From the NCBI GenBank assembly GCA_002771315.1, contig PCSF01000058.1, positions 11,636-28,081 of the forward strand: DNA of 16,446 nucleotides, in the 5' to 3' direction. The notes below the pieces were generated by a model, which was given only the letters and a program-made list of their open reading frames with translations, did no database searches and was not told the origin of the DNA. This document shows, piece after piece, positions 1-7,579 of this stretch. Each line of letters starts with the position of its first letter. Positions within the stretch are counted from its first letter, which is position 1. The DNA comes from Desulfobacterales bacterium CG23_combo_of_CG06-09_8_20_14_all_52_9. GTDB taxonomy: Bacteria > Desulfobacterota > Desulfobacteria > Desulfobacterales > UBA2156. The position numbers were made by a program, and so were the translations under genes.

Positions 1-989
1 TAGTTGGCACAGGAACTTGTTTTTGGAGGGATGAGGACCCGACGGCTCACTCCGCCATCAAGCCCGTGTACGTAACGGACCTCATCGGGATCCCGTTCTT
101 CAATGGGAATCTCCCGAACACCGTCTTCCAGGCTCCAATCGAATGTCGTGGAAGGAAGCGCCACATAAAAAGGGATTCCGTTGTCCTTGGCCGCCAGTGC
201 CTTGAGATACGTGCCGATCTTGTTGGCCACATCCCCGGTTGCAGTGGTTCGATCCGTGCCTACGATCACCATATCCACGAGGCCGTGCTGCATGAGATGA
301 CCACCGGCGTTGTCCGTGATCACGGTGTGTTTGACACCGTAGCCGCCTAGCTCCCAGGCCGTGAGTCTGGCCCCCTGGTTCAAAGGCCGGGTTTCATCCA
401 CCCACACATGGACATCGATTTTTTCGTCATGGGCCGCATAAATGGGAGCGGTGGCGGTCCCGTATTCGATACAGGCCAGCCATCCGGCATTGCAGTGGGT
501 CAGGATATTTACCGGCCCCCGGGCCTTTTCGGCCATTACCTCCCGAATCAACCGAACCCCGTGTATACCGATTCGCCGGCAGTTTTCAGCCTCTTCCTCG
601 GCAATGGCGGCCGCCTCCTTTTTGGCGGCTTCGATACATGAAGTCGGCAAAGAGATTCCGGCTGCCTTATGATAAACGCGATCGACTCCCCAGGACAGAT
701 TGACCGCCGTGGGTCGCGCGGCTTTGATTTGACCGCAAAACCGTCGAAAGCGATCATCCCCGGCGCCTGCCGCCTGTTTTGCAGCCAAATACACACCGTA
801 TGCTCCGGTGACACCGATGAGGGGAGCCCCGCGAACCACCATTTCCTGTATGGCCTCAACGATATCCTCGACGGTTTTCAGTTCCGCTACAACGAAGTGG
901 TGGGGCAGATATCTCTGATCGATCACCTTCACGATCCCGGTCCGATCATCCAGCCAGATGGGCCGCACGTCTTTGTCACCCACTCTCAT
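1..989 (-). CDS. mtnA: S-methyl-5-thioribose-1-phosphate isomerase, C-terminus beyond window edge
   Basis: Isomerises 5-methylthioribose-1-phosphate to 5-methylthioribulose-1-phosphate in the methionine salvage pathway; cytoplasmic, eIF2B-like fold. I translated this frame by hand: it is open from the ATG at 989 to the left edge (329 codons, no stop). Family signatures are RGAPLIG (residues 53-59), LTHCNAG with the catalytic Cys166, and GTDRTTATGDVANKIGTY with the catalytic Asp246, followed by the usual FDWSLEDG and EIPIEERDPDEV region. Family members are about 340-355 residues, so perhaps 15-25 residues are missing; the visible end (SSCAN) is where the conserved NxxFDVTP motif normally begins. 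The ATG is the only good start: an in-frame TGA lies 10 codons upstream. The Shine-Dalgarno is weak. It lies 175 bp downstream of comEC, and a possible promoter overlaps the comEC stop. In anaerobes the enzyme can also serve 5-deoxyribose salvage; the window cannot tell which role applies. Confidence 0.96.
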   Translation of the reverse strand, partial: MRVGDKDVRPIWLDDRTGIVKVIDQRYLPHHFVVAELKTVEDIVEAIQEMVVRGAPLIGVTGAYGVYLAAKQAAGAGDDRFRRFCGQIKAARPTAVNLSWGVDRVYHKAAGISLPTSCIEAAKKEAAAIAEEEAENCRRIGIHGVRLIREVMAEKARGPVNILTHCNAGWLACIEYGTATAPIYAAHDEKIDVHVWVDETRPLNQGARLTAWELGGYGVKHTVITDNAGGHLMQHGLVDMVIVGTDRTTATGDVANKIGTYLKALAAKDNGIPFYVALPSTTFDWSLEDGVREIPIEERDPDEVRYVHGLDGGVSRRVLIPPKTSSCAN

Positions 990-1139
990 AGTTAAAGAAT
1001 CCGGTCGATTGCTTCAGATTGGTTGTATTGCCCCTGTTGGCGCCAAAGCCTCTGCGGCTTTTCCCCGTATGTTCTTCAGATCCTCAATCGTGAGTCTTAA
1101 TGCACATCCCCCTTGCATCGGTCTATAAGATTCAGATTT

Positions 1140-1168
1140 AAACTACCAACATCATCTGCCGGTGTCAA
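1140..1168 (-). promoter_or_regulatory. Possible sigma-70-like promoter for mtnA
   Basis: On the minus strand TTGACA (1163-1168, a perfect -35) is followed by a 17-nt spacer and TAGTTT (1140-1145, only 3 of 6 matches to TATAAT). The -35 overlaps the comEC stop codon. Transcription would start near 1133 and leave an untranslated leader of about 140 nt before mtnA. I see no convincing riboswitch fold in that leader. The -10 is weak, so this is tentative. Confidence 0.3.
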
Positions 1169-3807
1169 TTATAAGCCGGGTTCTCTGTTCTCGACTCGTA
1201 TGGGTTCCACGATGCGCCAGAGCTTCTGAACCCGGATGGGGCTCTATTCACCGTCGGTACGATCTTGAGCGAATCGTAGTCTGCAAAGACCCTTATGGCG
1301 CCATAAACATGGGTCGGAAAAATGGTTGCACCCAGACGACGGTATCGTTCAAAAACTTCCGGATGGGGTCCTTTGTCCCCCGCGGAAACAATAATATATT
1401 GCGGCTTGACGGCGTCCAGGAAATCCGCGGTACTCGAAGTATTGCTTCCGTGGTGCGGGGCCACCATCAGGGTGCTTCGAATCGCATCTCCGGCCATATC
1501 GCTCAATTCCTTCTCCGCCTTTGCCATGATATCCCCCGGAAAGAGGAATGAATAATCGCCGTATCGGACGCGGATGACCATGGAATTGTTGTTGGAGTTC
1601 TGCAATCGGCCCGTTTTCTTTGTCGCCTGATACTCCGGGGGCGGGTGCCAAATTTCAATGAGGGCCCCATGAATCCGGTAAGACCGCTTAAGCCTTTCGT
1701 AAGCGGGCATGGGAATTCCTTTTTCCCGAACGATTTCAAGGAGCCTCCGGTATGCATGGGAGTCCTCTCGCTCGTCGTTGGTCCAGAGTTCTTTAACGCT
1801 AAAATTTTGGGCGATGTAAACCAAGCCGTTCAAATGATCGGCGTCGGGGTGGGACAAGGCAACGGTATCGATGGAAACAATTTTATTACACCACAGAAAC
1901 GGCGCCACCACACTAGCCCCGACATCGAAGGCCTCGTTGTCCGGAAATCCTCCCCCGTCGATGAGCAGATTGTAGCCTTTCGGCAGTTCCACCAGGATCG
2001 CATTGCCTGCCCCCACGTCGATCACGCTGATCCTCAGATCCTTGTGCCACAACCGGTACTGCATCCAATAGCCGATGTCCGCGATTGCCAAAACGGAGAC
2101 GACCAGAAGTGCCGCTTGGCTCCTATATGACGTGAACATCCTGCGGATGAAACGATTCAGAAATAGAAGAACTCCCTTTTCCTTCTCCCCGGCAACGGGA
2201 AGTTCGTACGCGGTTTTTGACCGCTTTCCTAAATCGAATAGTGCCCAGATGGCTGTGTAGAATAATACGACCTCCAGGAAACTCGGGGTGACCGTTTTCA
2301 TGGACCCAAAAGGCACCCGGGAAAAGATGTGCACCCCATGGATGGCCATCTCAATGGCAAAGCTGCTGATCTTGATGAGAAAAGCCGACGTCTGAAGATG
2401 AATGGGATACAGGAAAACGGCCATCAGCCCTGCAGGTACGGCGATAAACCCCATCAGGGGGACAATCACTATATTGGCCGCCAGGGAAATCAGCGAGATC
2501 TGATTGAAATACATCATCACAAGGGGGAGAGTTCCCAGAACTGCAAAGGCGGAAACCAAAAAAGATGAAAGGATCCATCTTGGAACCCGCAAGAAAAAAG
2601 GATCCGGATCTGTTTTCGGGGGTCTTTTCCACCAGTGTTTTGTTCTCCCCATACCGAAAAGGATCCAGAAAACAGAAGCGAACGAGAGCTGGAAGGAAAT
2701 GGAAAAAAGGGCGGGGGGATCAAGGACCAGGATTCCCAGGGCGGCAACGGCGAGCGTATTGAAAGGTTCATGCTCCTTTTCGAAGAAAAGAGCCGCAAGA
2801 AAAACCCCGACCATGATGACAGCACGCTGGGTGGAAGGGGACCATCCGGACAACTCCCCATATATCAGGACAGGAAGCATGGATAAGAGCGCTGCCCCCT
2901 TCCGGGTCCAGGCATGCCATAGAAAAATCCGGAAAAAGGAGAGCATCCGGACAAAGACCCAAAACGCCCCTCCGGCGACAATGCCGATGTGCAGCCCCGA
3001 AATGGCCAGGATATGACTGACTCCGACCCGGTTGAAGGCGTCCCGGAGATCGGTGGAAATTTCTCTTTGATCGCCGAGAACCAAGGCTTTGAGGATGCCT
3101 TTGGTCTGCTCTTTTTTTTCGCCGATGATCCGGTCGATGAAATCGGACAGGCTCCGGCGGAAGGATCGGATCCGGTCAGAAAAGGATACGACGGTCTCAT
3201 GGGGTTTGACGACCAGATCTTTCTCAGAGGTATAGGCCGTGGCCCATATGCCTTGAAACGCCAAGTATCTCTGATAATCAAATCCACCCGGGTTTTTAAA
3301 ATATTTGACCGGCTGGATCCGAGCCTTCATAGCCAAAATATCCCCGGCGAAAAAATCCGGGGCTTTCCCCCAGCAAGACATCCGGACCTTTCCGACCACC
3401 GGGAAAGGCGCCTCTGAGCCTTCTTTTTTTATGAAAATGTTTTCAAGGATAAAACTGGTCCGCTTTTCACTCCTCTTGATCACTTCCTCCACGGTTCCCA
3501 AGAGATGCTTTTTTTCGAGTCCGATGAAGCGCACCACATGATCTTCACAAAACCGGGGGGCGGCCCAGGATTGGATACTGAGATAACCGATCAGAAAAAA
3601 GAAAATCAGCGGGGAAAAAGATGCGCTTTTCTTTAGGGCAAGACACCGAATGAGGAAGGCCCCTGCAATACACGCAGCACCGGCCGCCCATGAAAGATGG
3701 CCCGGATATTCGTATCCCGCAATGATCCCCGGTATCAAGGAAAACAACAAAGGGATCAGTGGGCGATGATAATGCCCCTGATTCATCTCGGTTAAAATCA
3801 GAGTCAT
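1165..3807 (-). CDS. comEC: ComEC/Rec2-family DNA uptake channel protein
   Basis: Inner-membrane channel that carries single-stranded DNA into the cytoplasm during natural transformation; 880 residues with this start, a full-length three-domain architecture. An N-terminal pair of membrane helices (about 15-80) is followed by a DUF4131/OB-like periplasmic domain (about 100-200). Next comes the multi-helix Competence domain (about 235-560), with the hallmark ISGLHIG at 269-275. A C-terminal metallo-beta-lactamase-like domain follows, with SHPDADH (His653, Asp655, Asp657, His658), FPGDI near 757 and APHHGS at 783-788. These metal-ligand motifs look intact, consistent with a nuclease-type domain. 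The longest open frame begins at 3936 but would overlap murA by 113 bp, so I chose the ATG at 3807, 16 nt after the murA stop; ATG 3786 is also possible. Neither has a clear Shine-Dalgarno, suggesting translation coupled to murA. No other competence or pilus genes are in the window, so a transformation role is inferred from family only. Confidence 0.92.
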   Translation of the reverse strand: MTLILTEMNQGHYHRPLIPLLFSLIPGIIAGYEYPGHLSWAAGAACIAGAFLIRCLALKKSASFSPLIFFFLIGYLSIQSWAAPRFCEDHVVRFIGLEKKHLLGTVEEVIKRSEKRTSFILENIFIKKEGSEAPFPVVGKVRMSCWGKAPDFFAGDILAMKARIQPVKYFKNPGGFDYQRYLAFQGIWATAYTSEKDLVVKPHETVVSFSDRIRSFRRSLSDFIDRIIGEKKEQTKGILKALVLGDQREISTDLRDAFNRVGVSHILAISGLHIGIVAGGAFWVFVRMLSFFRIFLWHAWTRKGAALLSMLPVLIYGELSGWSPSTQRAVIMVGVFLAALFFEKEHEPFNTLAVAALGILVLDPPALFSISFQLSFASVFWILFGMGRTKHWWKRPPKTDPDPFFLRVPRWILSSFLVSAFAVLGTLPLVMMYFNQISLISLAANIVIVPLMGFIAVPAGLMAVFLYPIHLQTSAFLIKISSFAIEMAIHGVHIFSRVPFGSMKTVTPSFLEVVLFYTAIWALFDLGKRSKTAYELPVAGEKEKGVLLFLNRFIRRMFTSYRSQAALLVVSVLAIADIGYWMQYRLWHKDLRISVIDVGAGNAILVELPKGYNLLIDGGGFPDNEAFDVGASVVAPFLWCNKIVSIDTVALSHPDADHLNGLVYIAQNFSVKELWTNDEREDSHAYRRLLEIVREKGIPMPAYERLKRSYRIHGALIEIWHPPPEYQATKKTGRLQNSNNNSMVIRVRYGDYSFLFPGDIMAKAEKELSDMAGDAIRSTLMVAPHHGSNTSSTADFLDAVKPQYIIVSAGDKGPHPEVFERYRRLGATIFPTHVYGAIRVFADYDSLKIVPTVNRAPSGFRSSGASWNPYESRTENPAYN

Positions 3808-3823
3808 GTCTCGAACGCGGGGA

Positions 3824-5077
3824 CTAGCCTTTAACGCGTTTGATAAAAGCGCCCAAGCGGGCGAATTTTTCTTCCAGTCGTTCGTAACCGCGATCGAGAT
3901 GATACACCCGGTTGATCTCTGTTTTTCCTTTAGCAACCAGGCCGGCCAGTACCAGGGAGGCGCTGGCTCTCAGATCTGTTGCCATCACCGGGGCCCCGGA
4001 AAGCATGGGTACACCCTTGATGGCGGCGGTATTTCCTGAAACCGTGATATCCGCCCCCATCCGGCGCAGCTCGCCGACGTGGATAAACCGGTCTTCAAAA
4101 ATAGTCTCTGAAATAACGCTCAACCCGTTTGCCACCGACATCAGCACCATGAACTGAGCCTGCATATCCGTTGGGAAGCCGGGGTATGGGAGGGTCTTCA
4201 CGTCAACGCTCTCAACAACATCGCCTCCGCATATGCGAATAGCCCCTTCCTCGGTTTGAATCTTCGCCCCGGCCATCGTGAGTTTGTCGATGAGAGCATT
4301 CTGGTGTCCGGGCTCACACCCTTTCAGCAGGACATCTCCCCGGGTCAGTGCGGCCGCCACCATGAAAGTTCCGGTTTCAATGCGGTCCGGTATGATGGAT
4401 ACGGAAACCGGGGACAGGGAGGAAACCCCTTGTATCGTGATGACGGACGTGCCCGCCCCGGTGATCAAACTCCCCATTTGTTTGAGGGTGCCCGCCAAGG
4501 CGACCACCTCCGGCTCCCGGGCGGCATTTCGAATGATGGTCTCTCCCTCCGCCAGAGCCGCGGCCATCATGATGTTTTCGGTTCCGGTCACCGTCGGAAG
4601 ATCCAGGAAAAGCTCCTTTCCGCGGAGGGTCTCCGCGGTGGCTTCCACATATCCGCCCTTGAGTTCCAGCACAGCCCCCATCTCCGAGAGGGCTTTCAGA
4701 TGAATATTGATGGGCCTGGCACCGATGGCGCACCCCCCGGGGAGAGAAACCCTGGCCCTTTTCAATCTTGCCACCAGCGGCCCCAGCACAAGGATGGAGG
4801 CCCGCATCTTTCGGACCAGATCGTAAGGAGCCTCGGAGTTGTTCAAGCCGGCGGCGTTAATCCGGACCGTCCCCGGAGTACTTTCAACCGATGCCCCCAG
4901 GTGGACCAATAAACGATTGATGCTTTCGACATCCATCAGATTCGGGACATTGGAAAAGGTGTTCCAGCCGTCCGTCAGAAGGGCGGATGCAAGAATCGGA
5001 AGCGCCGCATTCTTTGCGCCCCCGATTCGAACCTCCCCGTTCAGAACTCGCCCACCCTCGATGATGATCCGATCCAT
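3824..5077 (-). CDS. murA: UDP-N-acetylglucosamine 1-carboxyvinyltransferase
   Basis: Catalyses the first committed step of peptidoglycan synthesis, transferring enolpyruvate from PEP to UDP-GlcNAc in the cytoplasm. It is 417 residues, the normal length (E. coli 419). The N-terminus has GGAKNAALP with the conserved Lys22. The catalytic loop SLPGGCAIGARPIN carries Cys116, equivalent to E. coli Cys115, so the classical fosfomycin target residue is present, not the Asp variant. Further family residues are GFPTDMQAQ with Asp304, DLRASASLVLAGL with Arg370, and HLDRGYERLEEK near 394-405. The start ATG at 5077 has a GGAGGG Shine-Dalgarno at 5081-5086. The gene begins only 14 nt after the run of T residues of the preceding terminator and is followed 16 nt later by comEC, with which it probably forms a transcription unit. 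No separate promoter fits between terminator and start, which is odd for an essential gene. Confidence 0.98.
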   Translation of the reverse strand: MDRIIIEGGRVLNGEVRIGGAKNAALPILASALLTDGWNTFSNVPNLMDVESINRLLVHLGASVESTPGTVRINAAGLNNSEAPYDLVRKMRASILVLGPLVARLKRARVSLPGGCAIGARPINIHLKALSEMGAVLELKGGYVEATAETLRGKELFLDLPTVTGTENIMMAAALAEGETIIRNAAREPEVVALAGTLKQMGSLITGAGTSVITIQGVSSLSPVSVSIIPDRIETGTFMVAAALTRGDVLLKGCEPGHQNALIDKLTMAGAKIQTEEGAIRICGGDVVESVDVKTLPYPGFPTDMQAQFMVLMSVANGLSVISETIFEDRFIHVGELRRMGADITVSGNTAAIKGVPMLSGAPVMATDLRASASLVLAGLVAKGKTEINRVYHLDRGYERLEEKFARLGAFIKRVKG

Positions 5078-5090
5078 TTACCCTCCGAAT

Positions 5091-5130
5091 AAAAAAGCGC
5101 TTCCCGCGACTGCTCCGGCGGAAGCGCTTT
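5091..5130 (-). terminator. Intrinsic terminator ending the qrc operon
   Basis: On the minus strand AAAGCGCTTCC (5120-5130) pairs perfectly over 11 bp with GGAAGCGCTTT (5094-5104) across a 15-nt loop and runs into a T-tract (TTTTTT, 5091-5096). It begins 22 nt after the stop of the 52-residue gene. On the plus strand the stem lacks a comparable T run, so the orientation is minus. Read-through would enter murA directly. Confidence 0.85.
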
Positions 5131-5151
5131 CTTGCGTCTATATCCAACTAC

Positions 5152-5310
5152 TCAGTGGTGTCCGCCGCCTTTACCCTTGGCCGCGTCGATAGCGGCTTTG
5201 ATTACGCAATAGGTCATGCCAAGACCGAGGATCGTCAGCGCAAACCAGAGCCCCCCCATGAAGACCATATGGGACATATCCCAGATCCATTCGAAGTTAA
5301 ATGGAAACAT
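5152..5310 (-). CDS. 52-residue single-helix membrane protein linked to qrc
   Basis: Unrecognised small protein, apparently translated: ATG at 5310, stop TGA at 5152-5154, with a near-perfect AGGAGG Shine-Dalgarno at 5316-5321. It lies 12 nt after the qrcD stop and before the operon terminator, so it is the last gene of the qrc transcript. The N-terminus is aromatic and acidic (MFPFNFEWIWDMSHM, residues 1-15). One membrane helix spans about residues 16-40 (VFMGGLWFALTILGL at 16-30, then GMTYCVIKAA), followed by a short basic Gly/His tail (KGKGGGHH, 45-52). The basic tail predicts a cytoplasmic C-terminus and a periplasmic Trp-rich N-terminus. There is no CXXC, heme or Fe-S motif. By analogy with small subunits of other respiratory complexes (CydX and CcoQ types) it may stabilise QrcD or the whole complex; this is inference from position only. 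Its shortness makes it easy for gene callers to miss. Confidence 0.8.
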   Translation of the reverse strand: MFPFNFEWIWDMSHMVFMGGLWFALTILGLGMTYCVIKAAIDAAKGKGGGHH

Positions 5311-5315
5311 CTTCT

Positions 5316-5321
5316 CCTCCT
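5316..5321 (-). promoter_or_regulatory. Strong Shine-Dalgarno for the 52-residue protein
   Basis: AGGAGG on the minus strand, 5 nt from the ATG at 5310 and inside the short gap after the qrcD stop. It is the best ribosome binding site in the window and the main reason for treating the small frame as a gene. Confidence 0.8.
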
Positions 5322-5322
5322 T

Positions 5323-6636
5323 TTATGCCTTGGCCGGGCTTAGTTTTGCATCGGCGGTTTCAGAGGCCGTAACGGATTCCGCCGTCTCATCGGATTCCAA
5401 ATCAATCGGATTCAGCTCCGCTTCCTGGGGAAACACCGGGAGATAGCGATAAGAAAAAGCCACCAGCAGAATGCCATAAGCCACCGGCAGGAGGGTCGTG
5501 GCCACTTCCTGCCAGCTGGGATAATACATGGGCCATCCTTCAAAGGTGAGCACAGGGACGGCCATGACCTGGAGCACCATGACCCACCGATTGACGGAAA
5601 CCCCGATGACTGCCAACACCACCGCGATCATCAGCAAGGCCGGAGTGCTTCTCCCTTTCCGGGTAATCAGAATAGCGGCCGGGATCACACCGCCGACAAC
5701 GATCTCCAGGATGAGGATCCAAATCCCGTAGAAGGCGTTGTCGGAGTAAAACTCCATGAATCCCTGACCCTTGGAGGGAGCCGTTACCACAGCCCAGTAC
5801 CAGGTGTCGATGATCTTAGCCATAATATAGGTAGCCATCATCCATCCGGAGATCTTGGCCAAAAGCGCATAGACATCATCCTTGATAAGCTTCTTTTTGG
5901 TGATTTTCTCCGTGATCTTGGCCAGCATAATGGTAAAACAGGGGCCGTAGGCCGCCGCGGACCAGGTAAAGAGGAAAAAGGTCCAGGGCCAGATTAAAAT
6001 GCCTTCCCGAAACGCAAAGGGCCGGCCGAAGAGAACACCGGCGACACCGCCCAGAGAGCCCTGGTGGAAAAAGCTTAAAAAAGCGCCCGTTGCGGCGAAT
6101 ATCGGCATGACCTCATGCATGTTGTGGCTCAAATGGTGAAAAAAAGACACTTGGTCGACCTGGCGATTTTCCAGAACCAGGGGCAGATATTCAATGGTCA
6201 GGACACCGAAATAACAGGTGAGGCAGAAGGCCACCTCGGTGAGCATCGAATGCACATTGGCATGCCAGAAGATAAACCATCCCCTCAGAGGCTGTCCGAT
6301 ATCGATGGCCAAAATCAACAACGCTGAACTGTAGCAGATAAACCCGACGAGCACGGCGAAGTTGATGATATTTTTAAGCTTATCCTTTCCAATGATGTAC
6401 CTCAATAAACCCGTGAAAAAGGCGCCTCCGCCCAGGGCGATCACCGTCAGGTCCGCCCAGATCCAGAGGGCAAACCCATACGAGTCGTTCATGTTGGTCT
6501 GATTGAGTCCCTTGAACCAGCACATGAACATGGCGACTATGCCCCAGATCAAAACAACAACCACCGGTCCCAGCTTCATGAGAAATTCCGGTAGTGGGCA
6601 ACGTTTGACCCCTTTGGGAATTAATGCATCATCCAT
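5323..6636 (-). CDS. qrcD: Menaquinone reductase membrane subunit QrcD (NrfD/PsrC family)
   Basis: Integral membrane quinone-interacting subunit of the Qrc complex, expected to reduce menaquinone with electrons from QrcC. It is 437 residues with ten hydrophobic segments: about 22-43, 53-82, 87-112, 130-155, 176-203, 212-242, then four more ending near residue 415. NrfD-type features include the polar-containing helix 2 (WIWADLTVIALGGGAFFTG). A short cytoplasmic tail follows (acidic, Glu/Asp/Ala-rich). The frame could start at ATG 6654, but there the purine-rich TAAGGA abuts the ATG. ATG 6636 has GAGGGG at 6640-6645 with good spacing, so I prefer it. It lies about 70 bp after qrcC and 12 nt before the 52-residue gene. 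The subunit name rests on the A-B-C-D gene order, which separates Qrc from other NrfD-containing complexes such as ACIII or Psr. NrfD-type subunits carry no redox cofactor, and none is seen here. Confidence 0.9.
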   Translation of the reverse strand: MDDALIPKGVKRCPLPEFLMKLGPVVVVLIWGIVAMFMCWFKGLNQTNMNDSYGFALWIWADLTVIALGGGAFFTGLLRYIIGKDKLKNIINFAVLVGFICYSSALLILAIDIGQPLRGWFIFWHANVHSMLTEVAFCLTCYFGVLTIEYLPLVLENRQVDQVSFFHHLSHNMHEVMPIFAATGAFLSFFHQGSLGGVAGVLFGRPFAFREGILIWPWTFFLFTWSAAAYGPCFTIMLAKITEKITKKKLIKDDVYALLAKISGWMMATYIMAKIIDTWYWAVVTAPSKGQGFMEFYSDNAFYGIWILILEIVVGGVIPAAILITRKGRSTPALLMIAVVLAVIGVSVNRWVMVLQVMAVPVLTFEGWPMYYPSWQEVATTLLPVAYGILLVAFSYRYLPVFPQEAELNPIDLESDETAESVTASETADAKLSPAKA

Positions 6637-6639
6637 ACG

Positions 6640-6645
6640 CCCCTC
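6640..6645 (-). promoter_or_regulatory. Shine-Dalgarno that decides the qrcD start
   Basis: GAGGGG on the minus strand just upstream of ATG 6636. It favours 6636 over the in-frame ATG at 6654, which has no properly spaced site. Confidence 0.5.
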
Positions 6646-6703
6646 GCTTGTCATTCCTTAAATTCCATGCCGTTGCATTGTGCTTCATCCATACGGGATT
6701 TCA

Positions 6704-7507
6704 TTAGTGCCCCTTGCCGGAACCTTCGTGAGGCAAGTAATTATCACCGGCCCTCCGGACCCATTCCCTGCTGGATAAGTAATATACCTTGGGATTGGTC
6801 CCCAGTCTTTCGAGGAGTCGAAAGGCTTTGGGGTTTTTCGGCCGGCCTCTGTGGGCCGGGTCCGGATTAACGATCTGGTGGATTTTGTGCTTTTCGTTGT
6901 TCAAGTCCCCAAAAACGATGGCGCCTGCCGGGCAGGCTTGAGTGCACGCCGTCTGATATTCCTCCTCTTCCAACTCCCGGCGACCCTCCAGGAAAGCCTT
7001 TTCCATGGCCCTCTGATATCGGTGAAAGCAGAAGCTGCATTTTTCAACCACCCCCCGCATACGCGGAGAAACATTGGGATTCAGGTATTTCTCCATCCCG
7101 TTGGGCCAGACCGGATCCCACCAGTTGAAGTACCGGGCATGATAAGGGCAAGCCGCCATGCAGTACCGGCAGCCGAAGCACCGGGTGTAGATCTGACTGA
7201 CAATTCCGGTCTGTTGGCTGTAATCGGTGGCGGTGGCTGGGCAGACGGAAACGCAGGGGGAGTGGCCGTGTTCTCCCTCGCAATGCATACAGGGTCTGGG
7301 GATATAGCAGATATCTGTTTCGGGGAAAGATTTCCCGTTTGTCAGCTGAAAGACGCGCATCCAGGTGATGCTGTCCAGCTTGTTGGTCTCGTCTTTTTTA
7401 AACGGAACGTTGTTTTCCGCCATACAGGCTACCATGCAAGCGCCGCACCCGGTGCATTTGTCCAGATCGATCACCATTCCGTACTTTTTGGCCTGCTCGT
7501 TTTTCAT
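6704..7507 (-). CDS. qrcC: Menaquinone reductase iron-sulfur subunit QrcC
   Basis: Ferredoxin-like electron-transfer subunit linking QrcB to QrcD; 267 residues. Sixteen cysteines form four cluster motifs. These are Cys18/21/24/28 (CTGCGACMVAC), Cys73/76/85/89 (CMHC...CVSVCP), Cys110/113/116/120 (CFGCRYCMAACP) and Cys157/160/188/192 (CSFC...CTQACPAGAIVFGD). By motif, four [4Fe-4S] clusters are possible; I cannot exclude that one is a [3Fe-4S] cluster. No signal peptide is present. In the Qrc and ACIII families the Fe-S subunit is exported bound to a Tat-bearing partner, and QrcB here does carry a Tat motif. The start at ATG 7507 has GAGG with a 5-nt spacer. It lies 72 bp after qrcB and upstream of qrcD in the same operon. 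DmsB/PsrB/NrfC relatives look similar; the neighbours decide the call. Confidence 0.92.
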   Translation of the reverse strand: MKNEQAKKYGMVIDLDKCTGCGACMVACMAENNVPFKKDETNKLDSITWMRVFQLTNGKSFPETDICYIPRPCMHCEGEHGHSPCVSVCPATATDYSQQTGIVSQIYTRCFGCRYCMAACPYHARYFNWWDPVWPNGMEKYLNPNVSPRMRGVVEKCSFCFHRYQRAMEKAFLEGRRELEEEEYQTACTQACPAGAIVFGDLNNEKHKIHQIVNPDPAHRGRPKNPKAFRLLERLGTNPKVYYLSSREWVRRAGDNYLPHEGSGKGH

Positions 7508-7579
7508 CGAAACCTCTTATGCATAGTCGAATTTCAGCGTAAGCCGTAAGCGCCAACCCTGTGGACGCCCGCGCCGGCT

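Noticed and set aside
66..995. Several plus-strand and out-of-frame open frames over the left 1 kb
   Set aside because: Hand translation of the minus strand shows an uninterrupted, motif-complete mtnA from 989 to the edge; the others are antisense or shifted readings of it.
990..1164. Possible riboswitch or RNA gene before mtnA
   Set aside because: I looked for SAM-type or other conserved folds and saw no convincing helices or signature motifs in the 175-bp gap.
3808..3936. N-terminal extension of comEC into murA
   Set aside because: It would overlap 113 bp of murA. The extra residues are an out-of-frame reading of conserved murA sequence and do not look like a ComEC N-terminus.
4256..4912. 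218-codon plus-strand open frame opposite murA
   Set aside because: It is antisense to strongly conserved murA codons, has low-complexity His/Gly/Arg content and no recognisable domain; typical of GC-biased antisense frames.
6851..7549. 232-codon plus-strand open frame opposite qrcC
   Set aside because: It is antisense to the 16-Cys ferredoxin-like gene. The absence of plus-strand stops follows from the codon use of qrcC, and no motif or ribosome binding site supports it.
7538..7551. Two tandem CGTAAGC 7-mers in the qrcB-qrcC gap
   Set aside because: Only two short copies with no associated promoter or hairpin; could be chance.
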